Assembly: GCA_905210995.1 (NCBI GenBank)
Contig: CAJLZE010000013.1
Location: 1 to 38,039, forward strand
Length of the DNA stretch: 38,039 bases
Reading direction: 5' to 3'
Source of the DNA: an uncultured Anaerotruncus sp.
GTDB lineage: Bacteria; Bacillota; Clostridia; Oscillospirales; CAG-272
In this document: positions 17,389 to 25,132 of the stretch, in pieces
Layout of the letters: the number at the start of each line of letters is the position of its first letter
Numbering within the stretch: the first letter of the stretch is position 1
Made by a program: the position numbers and the translations under genes
Notes under the pieces: generated by a model
The model's input: only the letters and a program-made list of their open reading frames with translations
Database searches by the model: none
Told to the model about the DNA's origin: nothing

Positions 17389-18249
17389 ATGGAAGAACAG
17401 AAATTCACAACGGTGATCAAACCGAGAACGGGTTGGTTTGATCTCAAGCTCAAAGAGGTTTACGCATACAGGGATCTCATATTCCTGTTCGTAAAGCGCA
17501 ACTTCATTTCAAAATACAAGCAGACCATTCTGGGGCCCGCGTGGGCTGTGATACAGCCGCTGCTGACCACTGTGGTGTTCACGCTCGTTTTCGGTAATAT
17601 TGCGGGCCTTGCGCCCGGCGGCATACCGTCATTTATTTTCTACCTGTCGGGAACGGTCCTGTGGACGTATTTTTCAAACTGTCTCGGTCAGACGGCAAAT
17701 ACATTTGTGGCAAACAGCGCGACCATGGGCAAGGTATATTTTCCGCGCCTCGTGATGCCGATATCAACGGTTGTCTCGGAGCTTATCAGCCTTGCCATCC
17801 AGTTTTTCTTCATGGTCGTGTTCCTCATATATTATCTTGTCACCGGACAGGGCGTGCGCCCCGGTATTCTGATACTCATGACGCCGTTTATCGTGCTTCA
17901 GCTGGCGCTCCTCAGCCTCGGCTTCGGCATAATCATATCGGCGCTCACAACGAAATACCGCGACCTTGCGATGCTCGTCGGCTTCGGAACGCAACTGTGG
18001 ATGTATGCTTCCCCGATAGCCTACGATATGTTCGGCTTTGCAGCCTTTGCGCCCGGCGGAAAGTGGCACACGCTCTATATGTGCAATCCGGTAACGCCGA
18101 TAGTCAACCTGTTCAGATATGCATATCTCGGCATCGGCGCGGTCGAGTGGAAATTTTATTTTATCGGTTGGGCGACGACATTTGTCGTGCTGCTTATAGG
18201 CGTCATGCTCTTCAACCGTGTTGAAAAGACCTTTATGGATACCGTGTGA
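17389..18249 (+). CDS. Polysaccharide ABC exporter permease (Wzm-like)
   Basis: A 286-residue integral membrane protein of the ABC-2 type. The N-terminal segment VIKPRTGWFDLKLKEVYAYRDLIFLFVKRNF, then KYKQTILGPAWAVIQPLLTTVVF, is the hallmark of O-antigen/capsule permeases (Wzm, RfbA type). Six hydrophobic segments are visible. GAGGA lies 7 bases before the ATG. It pairs with the ATPase that follows (4-base overlap region) to export a lipid-linked polysaccharide across the cytoplasmic membrane. Confidence 0.92.
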   Translation: MEEQKFTTVIKPRTGWFDLKLKEVYAYRDLIFLFVKRNFISKYKQTILGPAWAVIQPLLTTVVFTLVFGNIAGLAPGGIPSFIFYLSGTVLWTYFSNCLGQTANTFVANSATMGKVYFPRLVMPISTVVSELISLAIQFFFMVVFLIYYLVTGQGVRPGILILMTPFIVLQLALLSLGFGIIISALTTKYRDLAMLVGFGTQLWMYASPIAYDMFGFAAFAPGGKWHTLYMCNPVTPIVNLFRYAYLGIGAVEWKFYFIGWATTFVVLLIGVMLFNRVEKTFMDTV

Positions 18250-18257
18250 GGGACACT

Positions 18258-19526
18258 ATGGACGAGATCGCAATAAAAATCGAACACGTTTCAAAGGAAT
18301 ACCGCCTCGGCGCCATAGGAGGCGGAACACTGCGGGGAGATCTTCAGAGCTGGTGGGCACGCGTCCGCGGCAGGGAGGACCCCAACAGCAAGATAGGCAG
18401 CGGCGAAAAGCACATCGGCGAACGCTTTCTGGCGCTCGACGATATATCGTTTGAGGTCAGAAAAGGCGAGGCTCTCGGAATAATCGGTCACAACGGCGCT
18501 GGCAAATCAACGCTGCTCAAGCTGCTCTCGCGCGTTACCGCGCCAACCGAGGGCACGATATCGTATAACGGCAGGATCGCCTCAATGCTTGAGGTGGGCA
18601 CCGGCTTTCATCCCGAGTTGACGGGGCGCGAGAACGTTTATATGAACGGCGCCATCCTCGGCATGACAAAGGCCGAGATAGACCGGAAATTCGATAAGAT
18701 CGTTGAATTCGCGGAGATGGAAAAATTCATCGACACTCCGGTCAAGCGTTATTCGAGCGGTATGTACGTCAAGCTTGCGTTTGCCGTCGCCGCGCACCTT
18801 GACAGCGAGATAATGGTAATGGACGAGGTACTTGCCGTCGGAGACATGAAGTTTCAGCAGAAGTGCCTCGGCAAAATGGGTGATGCCGCAGGCTCGGAGG
18901 GCAGAACGGTCCTTTACGTCAGCCATAACATGAATACCATACGCCAGCTCTGCACCCGCTGCATCGTCCTCGACCACGGAAAACTCGTGTTCGACGGCGA
19001 TACCGAGAGGGCGATAGAGATATATTCAGATATGACAAAGACTCCTGCTCTTGTTAACCATTGTTCGGATGTAAAGAGAAACAGAGCGCTCGTTGATGAG
19101 CAAATACACATCTGTACGGTTACACTTTTGGACAAGGATAACGCTGTATACATTGGTAAAGAACCGGTTCATGTACGGGTTTCCTATACATCCGGAGTAC
19201 CGATCGAAAGTTTGGCGTTCCGTATGACGGTCGAGGCTGCCGATAAAACGGTGGTCGGTCTTGCTACATCCAGACCTTCCGCCAAAGCCGAATGCGGTGA
19301 GAACGAGGTTGACTTGACCCTTATGCTCGATTGGCTTGCACCTGGAAGGTACGTTGTGAAATTGACGGCATATTCGGTAAATCAATTCGGGACGAATCAG
19401 ATGCATGACGTTGTGGAAGAAGCATTTGCTTTTGAAAAGGAGCAAAACGACCGGGAAAATAACAATATGGCTTGGAATCATACCTGGTGGGGGTATATGA
19501 TGTTTCCCGAAATAGCAATAGATTGA
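18258..19526 (+). CDS. Polysaccharide ABC exporter ATPase with carbohydrate-binding C-domain (Wzt-like)
   Basis: A 422-residue protein. The ATPase part has Walker A GHNGAGKST (78-86), signature YSSGM (165-169) and Walker B IMVMDE (185-190), plus the GRIASMLEVGTGFHPELTGRENVYMNGAILGM block typical of Wzt/TagH. Residues about 270-422 form an extra beta-rich domain like the Wzt C-terminal domain, which in Escherichia coli O9a and others recognises the finished chain end. ATG 18258 (GAGGG 5 bases upstream) is preferred over GTG 18246. From about 19030 the DNA becomes AT-richer, exactly where the C-domain begins, as if this specificity domain were exchanged separately. Confidence 0.9.
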   Translation: MDEIAIKIEHVSKEYRLGAIGGGTLRGDLQSWWARVRGREDPNSKIGSGEKHIGERFLALDDISFEVRKGEALGIIGHNGAGKSTLLKLLSRVTAPTEGTISYNGRIASMLEVGTGFHPELTGRENVYMNGAILGMTKAEIDRKFDKIVEFAEMEKFIDTPVKRYSSGMYVKLAFAVAAHLDSEIMVMDEVLAVGDMKFQQKCLGKMGDAAGSEGRTVLYVSHNMNTIRQLCTRCIVLDHGKLVFDGDTERAIEIYSDMTKTPALVNHCSDVKRNRALVDEQIHICTVTLLDKDNAVYIGKEPVHVRVSYTSGVPIESLAFRMTVEAADKTVVGLATSRPSAKAECGENEVDLTLMLDWLAPGRYVVKLTAYSVNQFGTNQMHDVVEEAFAFEKEQNDRENNNMAWNHTWWGYMMFPEIAID

Positions 19527-19610
19527 TAGATACGCTGAGCCCGGAATCAACGTTCGGGAATAGTTTCGCTCATATATACAAAGCATGATTCCTTTTTATG
19601 AGGTGAAGAT

Positions 19611-19997
19611 ATGGATTTGGTCAGTATTATTATTCCGGCTTACAACGTTGCGGCATATATTGATCGGTGTGTTGAATCTGCACGTTCTCAGACATACTCT
19701 AATATTGAGATTATTCTTGTTGATGATGGTTCAACAGACGAGGAGACACCGTATAAATGTGAACCTAATACTGCCATTGTGGATCATGTGCATGTGATTA
19801 AAGATGTCGCATGTTATGTGATAGATCATACCCCATCATTATTCTACAGAATAGTGTCACGCGAACTGTCAAAAGTGCTTCCGTCGTATATTAATGAATT
19901 GATCGAAGGTGATATCAGATGCGTTCTTAAAAATGCTCTGATAGTTGATAACGGCAAAGTAATTGATCAGAGAATAAACGAATATCAGAATAGATAA
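19611..19997 (+). pseudogene. Chimeric remnant: GT2 N-terminus fused to CeoS-like C-terminus
   Basis: The 128-residue frame has a strong SD (GAGGTGA) and an intact start. Residues 1-43 are a normal GT2 beginning (SIIIPAYNVAAYIDRCVESA, then ILVDDGSTD), but the DxD and all downstream GT2 parts are missing. From about residue 47 the text instead reads like the end of an N5-(carboxyethyl)ornithine synthase/alanine dehydrogenase-type enzyme: CYVIDHTPSLFYRIVSRELS, an LIEG segment, and a final GKVIDQRINEYQNR. The junction is near 19737-19760. The frame is probably a deletion scar; neither half should be catalytically active. AT-rich, within the 19.0-21.06 kb island. The CeoS resemblance is from memory of the family and needs a search. 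Confidence 0.65.
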
Positions 19998-20002
19998 AAA
20001 AG

Positions 20003-21061
20003 ATGAAGGATATACTTCTTCCGCTGCGAAAATTACACGGAAATATATATGAGTTTCGAAAGCGTCGTAAAGAGGCGTTAACTATAGCAAAAAAATTCAA
20101 AACAGTTGGCAAAGATGTGGTGTTTTTTGTTCTTTCACCGACGCACGGAAATCTGGGTGATCATGCAATTGCCGAGGCTGCGCAGAAAATGCTGATTGAA
20201 CTAAGGATCCCATTTATCGAAGTGACAACACGTCAACTTGGATTGCTGGATGCGCACAAGAAACTTGGCGTTATGAATGGACGGATGATCATTGTCAACG
20301 GTGGCGGCAATTTAGGGACACTATGGTTTGATGTTGAAATGCAGTTTCGCCATTTAATAAAAGAAAACCCGAAATCGAAGATTTTTTGTCTTCCAAATAC
20401 GATATATTACGAACGCACCGGATGGGGTGATGCGGAGTTGAAGAAATCCGAAGAAATATACAACTCGCACATGGGGTTGAGAATTTATGCACGCGAAAAG
20501 GCATCGTACGATTTTATGAAGAATATATACCGCGATGTTGTACTTGTACCTGATATGGTTTTGTCTATGGATAAGTCGCGGCAGCAGTCTGTTCGTAAGG
20601 GCTGTTTGTTGTGTTTGCGGAATGATCTCGAAAAAACGAGAACGGAGCAGCAGGAAAAGGAGATCCGTAGGGTTGCCGGAGGGATATTTGGCGATGATGT
20701 ATGCGATACGGATATGTGTGTGGATCATATGATCCTTCCTCAAAATCGTGCAGACGAACTGAATAGTAAATACGAGCAGTTCAAACATGCTCAACTTGTA
20801 ATTACCGACCGATTACATGGAATGATTTTTGCAGCAATTACAGGAACCCCGTGCGTCGTAATTAATAGCAAAAGTCCCAAGGTTAAAGGATGCTACGAGT
20901 GGCTCAAGCGACTCGATTACATTAAATTTGCTGAAAGTGCGGATGAGGTTGGTGATCTGTATATGCAAATTCCAAATCGGATCTACCAATATGATAATCG
21001 TGAATTGCAACCGTATTATGCACAATTAAAAACCGATTTGCTAAAGGCTATGGAGAAATGA
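20003..21061 (+). CDS. Polysaccharide pyruvyl transferase family protein
   Basis: A 352-residue protein of the CsaB/EpsO-like pyruvyl transferase family, which adds ketal-linked pyruvate from phosphoenolpyruvate to sugars. Seen are LSPTHGNLGDHAIAEA near the N-terminus, IIVNGGGNLGTLW, LPNTIYY, and VITDRLHGMIFAAITGTPCVVINS in the C-terminal half with the conserved R-L-H-G-M. It starts 5 bases after the chimeric remnant, with a poor SD, so translation may depend on coupling. AT-rich. It would add acidic pyruvyl groups to the polymer. Confidence 0.86.
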   Translation: MKDILLPLRKLHGNIYEFRKRRKEALTIAKKFKTVGKDVVFFVLSPTHGNLGDHAIAEAAQKMLIELRIPFIEVTTRQLGLLDAHKKLGVMNGRMIIVNGGGNLGTLWFDVEMQFRHLIKENPKSKIFCLPNTIYYERTGWGDAELKKSEEIYNSHMGLRIYAREKASYDFMKNIYRDVVLVPDMVLSMDKSRQQSVRKGCLLCLRNDLEKTRTEQQEKEIRRVAGGIFGDDVCDTDMCVDHMILPQNRADELNSKYEQFKHAQLVITDRLHGMIFAAITGTPCVVINSKSPKVKGCYEWLKRLDYIKFAESADEVGDLYMQIPNRIYQYDNRELQPYYAQLKTDLLKAMEK

Positions 21062-21065
21062 TAAA

Positions 21066-22073
21066 ATGCCTATAATATCTGTGATCGTCCCTGTTTACAA
21101 TGTGGAGCCGTACCTGCGGCAGTGCGTTGACAGCATACTTGCGCAGACATTTACCGACTTTGAGCTGATCCTGGTCGACGACGGTTCGCCGGACAATTGC
21201 GGTGCGATATGCGATGAATATGCGGAAAAGGATCGGCGCATTCACGTTATCCATCAGGCGAACGGCGGACTTTCCGCTGCCAGAAATGCAGGCTTGGACT
21301 GGATGTTTGCAAACAGCACCAGCCGGTATGTGACGTTTATCGACAGTGATGACATGGTGGATGAGAATTATTTGGAAAAGCTGCTTGCCGCACTCGAAGA
21401 GAATGACGCTGACATATCGGTGTGTGATATGCTTTCATTCTGTAACGATGAGGATGTACTGAAAATGGCGGGGAACGATAATGTTTCGACCGCGATGAGC
21501 GGGCGCGAGGCTTGCCTGAGTATTTACAGAATGGACGGCAAGGTGCCTGTTATGGCATGGGGGAAGATATATAAAACCAACCTTTTCAAAGACATACGTT
21601 ACCCTGTGGGTATGGTACATGAAGATGATGCGACCACACCTGAATTGTTTTATAAATCGAAGACGGTCATATTGACAAATGATATTCTTTATTTTTACCG
21701 TCAACGTGAAGGAAGCATTACAAACAAGCTTTTTACTGCCGCACGGTTTGACGGCGTAAAAGCGGTGGAACGGTGCATTGCTTTTTTCGAGCAGCAAAAT
21801 GACCGTGAGCTTTCCGAGCTTGCGCGAATAAACAGATTGGTCGTGCAATCAAAAATCGTTATCAGGGCATACGGCGATCATGCTCAGAAAGCTGTTCCGA
21901 AAGAGTATGCTATGCCGGAGCGAAAAGCGTTGAGAAATATTCGCAAATGGACGAGTGACGATACATACACATGGTATCTCTCGTTGGTTCACCCGAAGTG
22001 GGTCAAGTCCCATTCGTATATACAAAAAATTCGCAGCTTGCTGAGGCTAAAAGACAGGAGACGGCAAATATGA
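21066..22073 (+). CDS. Glycosyltransferase, family 2
   Basis: A 335-residue GT2 enzyme with the full EpsJ-like layout: IISVIVPVYNVEPYLRQCVDSI, ILVDDGSPDNCGAICDEYAEKD, NGGLSAARNAGLDW, TFIDSDDMV (DxD) and MVHEDDATTPELF in the acceptor half. GGAG lies about 10 bases before the ATG. GC content rises again from this gene on, marking the end of the AT-rich island. Confidence 0.88.
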   Translation: MPIISVIVPVYNVEPYLRQCVDSILAQTFTDFELILVDDGSPDNCGAICDEYAEKDRRIHVIHQANGGLSAARNAGLDWMFANSTSRYVTFIDSDDMVDENYLEKLLAALEENDADISVCDMLSFCNDEDVLKMAGNDNVSTAMSGREACLSIYRMDGKVPVMAWGKIYKTNLFKDIRYPVGMVHEDDATTPELFYKSKTVILTNDILYFYRQREGSITNKLFTAARFDGVKAVERCIAFFEQQNDRELSELARINRLVVQSKIVIRAYGDHAQKAVPKEYAMPERKALRNIRKWTSDDTYTWYLSLVHPKWVKSHSYIQKIRSLLRLKDRRRQI

Positions 22074-22967
22074 CCCACGGATTTATCACGATCGCCACGG
22101 GAGATGAGCAGTATTACAGGATGGCAGTGAATCTGCTGCGTTCGTACAGATATTTTACGGGATCTGCGCTGCCGTTTGCGGTGCTTGCCGACCGCGAGAA
22201 CGAGTATACCGCCGAATTTGACGATGTGCGCCTTTTCCCGGAGGCGCGGCGCAACTATCTTGATAAGCTCGGTATGGTTCGATCTGCTGCCGTATGACGT
22301 GAATATTTTCATTGATGCCGATTGCCTTGCATACGGCGATCTGAACGTGCTTTTTGATGTTTTCGACAGTGCCGACGACTTTTCGTGTTTCGGGCGTGTC
22401 TTGCCGCTTGACGACAAAACGGGGTGGTTCGAGTATGAAAATCTCGGCGAACTGAGGCCGCGGGTCACAAATGTGATCGGTCTGCACGGCGGCATCTATT
22501 ACATGCGCCGGACCGAAAAATGCCGTGAGGTGTTTGACACGGCCATGAGTCTTGTGCCCGATTATGCAAAATACAAATTCAAGGGCAGGTTCGCAACGCC
22601 GGGCGACGAACCGCTTATCACGCTCGGAATGGCTCTTTGCGGGTGCCGACCCATACCGCACGATCAGATGTATATTCTGTGCTACTGGGAGCACGAGGGC
22701 AGGATGAAGCTGAGTGTATCACGCGGCAGCGCACGCGATAAAATGAGCGGACAGAATACCATACTGGTACACTTCGGGACGCGTTTTACAAAAGAACCGC
22801 TTTACAAAAAGCAGATAGCCGACCTATGCACGCTTTCGGGCGGAAAGCCGCGCGTCGGCTTGATCGCTCACGCGGTTACATACGGCATCGGAAGCTTTGC
22901 GTTGGCTGTGCGGCGTTTTCTGCGTCGGGCGTGGAACAAGACCATGAGGATCCTCCGCCTGAAATGA
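22070..22967 (+). pseudogene. Glycosyltransferase-like gene with a frameshift near 22270-22285
   Basis: An ATG at 22070 (AGGAG 9 bases upstream, overlapping the GT2 stop) opens MTHGFITIATGDEQYYRMAVNLL, continuing to YLDKLGM; this frame stops at 22297. The homologous reading continues in the next frame as WFDLLPYDVNIFIDADCLAYGDLNVLFDVF and runs to 22967. DADCLAYGD is a GT-A-like metal/nucleotide site, so the product resembles a nucleotide-sugar transferase with GT8-like N-terminus. Reading is restored by skipping one base (for example one g of atggttc). No slippery heptamer is visible, so this is a true mutation or a sequence error. Without the shift the protein would be about 299 residues. 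Confidence 0.8.
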
Positions 22968-23845
22968 AAAAGCGTTTGTTATGGCGGGTCGTTGCGGCGG
23001 CGGTCGCGGTCTGTTTCCTGTCGGTCGCGATATCCGCGATAGTGTGTTCTGTCGGGCTCGATGTGACGACGTATCGGGTGAATATCGACGGCATTGCGGA
23101 CGGAGTGCGTCTTGTGTTCATTTCCGATCTGCACGGCAAGTCGTTCGGCAAGGACGATTCGCGGCTGATCGCCAAGATCGGCGAGCAGGAGCCGGATGCC
23201 GTCTGCCTTGTCGGAGATATGATCGGCAGCGGCGCCGGTGAGGAGGATATCCAGGCGCTGACCGGGCTCATAGAAAAGCTTTGTGATATTGCTCCGGTCT
23301 TTTTTGCGCCGGGAAACCACGAGCTTGAATACATGGGATCGTACGCGGACTTTTCCGATCGGATGACAGCCGCGGGAGCTGTGTTTGTGAACGACAACTA
23401 TGCCGACGTCACCGTCGGCGGTCAGCCGCTGCGCATCGGCGGTACGATGGGACACGGCTTTTATTTCGGACGCACCGAGGAGGAGTTCAGAGCGTCGCCC
23501 GAATACCGCTTTCTCAAGGATTTTGAGGACACCGACATTCCTCGGATATGCCTTGCGCATATGCCGGACACCTTCATCTTCAACGGGGCGTACACGCTCT
23601 GGGACGTTGACCTTGTGCTCAGCGGTCACACTCACGGCGGGCTTATAAGGCTGCCCTTTGTCGGCGGTCTGTACGCGCCGATGCAGGGCTTTTTCCCCGA
23701 ATATGACAAAGGATATTTCCGTCTCGGCGATCATATGCAGATGATAATAACGTCGGGACTTTCGGGACACGGCGCTGTCCCGCGCATAAACAATATGCCC
23801 GAGATCGCGGTGGTCGATCTCATCCCCGGGGCGCAGGGGCAATAA
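22964..23845 (+). CDS. Membrane-anchored metallophosphoesterase (YkuE-like)
   Basis: A 293-residue calcineurin-like phosphoesterase. All metal-binding blocks are present: SDLHG (D55, H57), GDMIG (D85), GNHE (N118, H119) and GHTHGG in the C-terminal half. One hydrophobic N-terminal helix (about residues 6-29) suggests an extracytoplasmic enzyme anchored in the membrane. ATG 22964 overlaps the upstream stop (ATGA). Homologues act on lipid- or nucleotide-linked phosphates; here a role in trimming polymer phosphates or undecaprenyl pyrophosphate is possible but not shown. Confidence 0.86.
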   Translation: MKKRLLWRVVAAAVAVCFLSVAISAIVCSVGLDVTTYRVNIDGIADGVRLVFISDLHGKSFGKDDSRLIAKIGEQEPDAVCLVGDMIGSGAGEEDIQALTGLIEKLCDIAPVFFAPGNHELEYMGSYADFSDRMTAAGAVFVNDNYADVTVGGQPLRIGGTMGHGFYFGRTEEEFRASPEYRFLKDFEDTDIPRICLAHMPDTFIFNGAYTLWDVDLVLSGHTHGGLIRLPFVGGLYAPMQGFFPEYDKGYFRLGDHMQMIITSGLSGHGAVPRINNMPEIAVVDLIPGAQGQ

Positions 23846-23868
23846 CGGCAGCAGGAAAAGGAAATCAC

Positions 23869-25065
23869 ATGGATACACAGGCGCAGTTCATTAAAATTAT
23901 GCGCAGCTTTGTTGCGGACGAGCCGCCGGCGCTTGACGGCGGCTCGGTCGCTGCGGGGGATGCCGCGGAGCTTATACGCTGTGCCGCGCGGCAGAATCTG
24001 CTTCCCGTTCTCGCGTATGTGAACAAGAAATGGAAGCTGTTCTCCGACGCGTCGGTCACGGCGCAGCTCGACAACATACTTTACGGCGCGATAGCGGGCA
24101 ATCTCAACCGCTGCGTTGATTTTGAGGCGCTCTCCGATATTTTTACCGAACACGGCATCGCTCATATGCCCGTTAAGGGCTATTATCTGCGCGGGCTCTA
24201 TCCGCTCGCCGAGCTGCGCGCCTTCGGTGACATAGACATACTCATCCGGCCGTCGGACAGGCAGAAGGTCCACCGGCTCATGCTGTCGCTCGGCTACACG
24301 GTCGGGCATGACTGGGAGCCGACGTACTCCTATCGCAAGGGCAGCGAATACTATGAGATCCACACCAATCTCATGGATGGGGATCTTGACGGTAGGTCGG
24401 ACCTCAGGGCGTACTTCGGAGAGGCATGGGCGCATGCCGTGCCGGATGCGGGGATGCGCTTCATGACGGAGGATGACTTTCATTTCACCTACACCGTCTG
24501 CCATCTTGCAAAGCATCTTTACGGCGGCGGTGCCGGCATCAGGATGTACCTTGACGTGGCGTTTTATATTCTTCGCCGCGGGGATCGGCTCGATCTCGCG
24601 CATATACGTGCGGAATTTGAACGGCTGCGGCTCGATGGCTTCTTCTTTACGGTCATGAACGCGGTGCGCGAGTGGTTCGGCGTCGATGCGCCCTGCCCGC
24701 TGCCCGAGCCCGATCGTGAGGCGCTCGGCGAGCTGCTTGATTACACGCTTTCCGCCGATCTTTTCGGACACACGCGGGATCGTTCTGTGGTCAGGCTGCG
24801 TGAAGGCGGAAAAAGCAGAAAAGGCGTAAAGTCGACCGGTATCGGGGTGTTTATCGGTACGGTATTCCCGCCCGCCGCGAGGATAGAGTCGCGCTATACA
24901 TTTCTTATCGGCAGGCACTGGCTGCTGCCGGTGGCGTGGGTCGTGAGGATATTTGCGAATATACGGCTGATACCCACGCGCATTGCCGAAATGCGGCGTG
25001 TTTCACGTACAGGTGCCGCTGCCGTGGACGAATATGACGGCTTTATGAAAAGGATCGGGCTCTGA
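23869..25065 (+). CDS. Nucleotidyltransferase family protein (NTP_transf_5-like)
   Basis: A 398-residue protein with the pattern MPVKGYYLRGLYPLAELRAFGDIDILI: K103, R117 and the two catalytic aspartates D121 and D123 of a minimal nucleotidyltransferase fold. This matches the uncharacterised nucleotidyltransferase family often found in Gram-positive polysaccharide and bacteriocin-like loci. The rest is mostly helical (YEIHTNLM, HFTYTVCHLAKHLYGGGAGIRMYLD). It is the last gene of the operon, 23 bases after the phosphoesterase and followed by a strong terminator. Function unknown; adding a nucleotide or phosphoryl group to a sugar or protein is possible. Confidence 0.83.
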   Translation: MDTQAQFIKIMRSFVADEPPALDGGSVAAGDAAELIRCAARQNLLPVLAYVNKKWKLFSDASVTAQLDNILYGAIAGNLNRCVDFEALSDIFTEHGIAHMPVKGYYLRGLYPLAELRAFGDIDILIRPSDRQKVHRLMLSLGYTVGHDWEPTYSYRKGSEYYEIHTNLMDGDLDGRSDLRAYFGEAWAHAVPDAGMRFMTEDDFHFTYTVCHLAKHLYGGGAGIRMYLDVAFYILRRGDRLDLAHIRAEFERLRLDGFFFTVMNAVREWFGVDAPCPLPEPDREALGELLDYTLSADLFGHTRDRSVVRLREGGKSRKGVKSTGIGVFIGTVFPPAARIESRYTFLIGRHWLLPVAWVVRIFANIRLIPTRIAEMRRVSRTGAAAVDEYDGFMKRIGL

Positions 25066-25079
25066 GGGGCGCCGACGAT

Positions 25080-25132
25080 ATACGGACACGGGTTGCCGCG
25101 CAATGCGCGGCAGCTCGTGTCCGTGTGTTTTA
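25080..25132 (+). terminator. Rho-independent terminator of the polysaccharide operon
   Basis: An 18-bp stem (25084-25101 with 25105-25122) contains only two G-T wobbles, has a 3-base loop (aat), can be lengthened by a few outer pairs, and is followed by GTGTGTTTTA. It begins 15 bases after the operon stop codon. The T-run overlaps the stop codon of the converging radical SAM gene, which lacks a T-run on its own strand. Confidence 0.85.

Noticed and set aside
19540..19558. Terminator between the Wzt gene and the chimeric remnant
   Set aside because: Only a 6-bp stem (CCCGGA/TTCGGG) with a wobble and no T-run; too weak to call.
22265..22300. Programmed ribosomal frameshift in the glycosyltransferase-like gene
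   Set aside because: No slippery heptamer, stop-codon context or downstream pseudoknot is apparent; a mutation or base-calling error is simpler.
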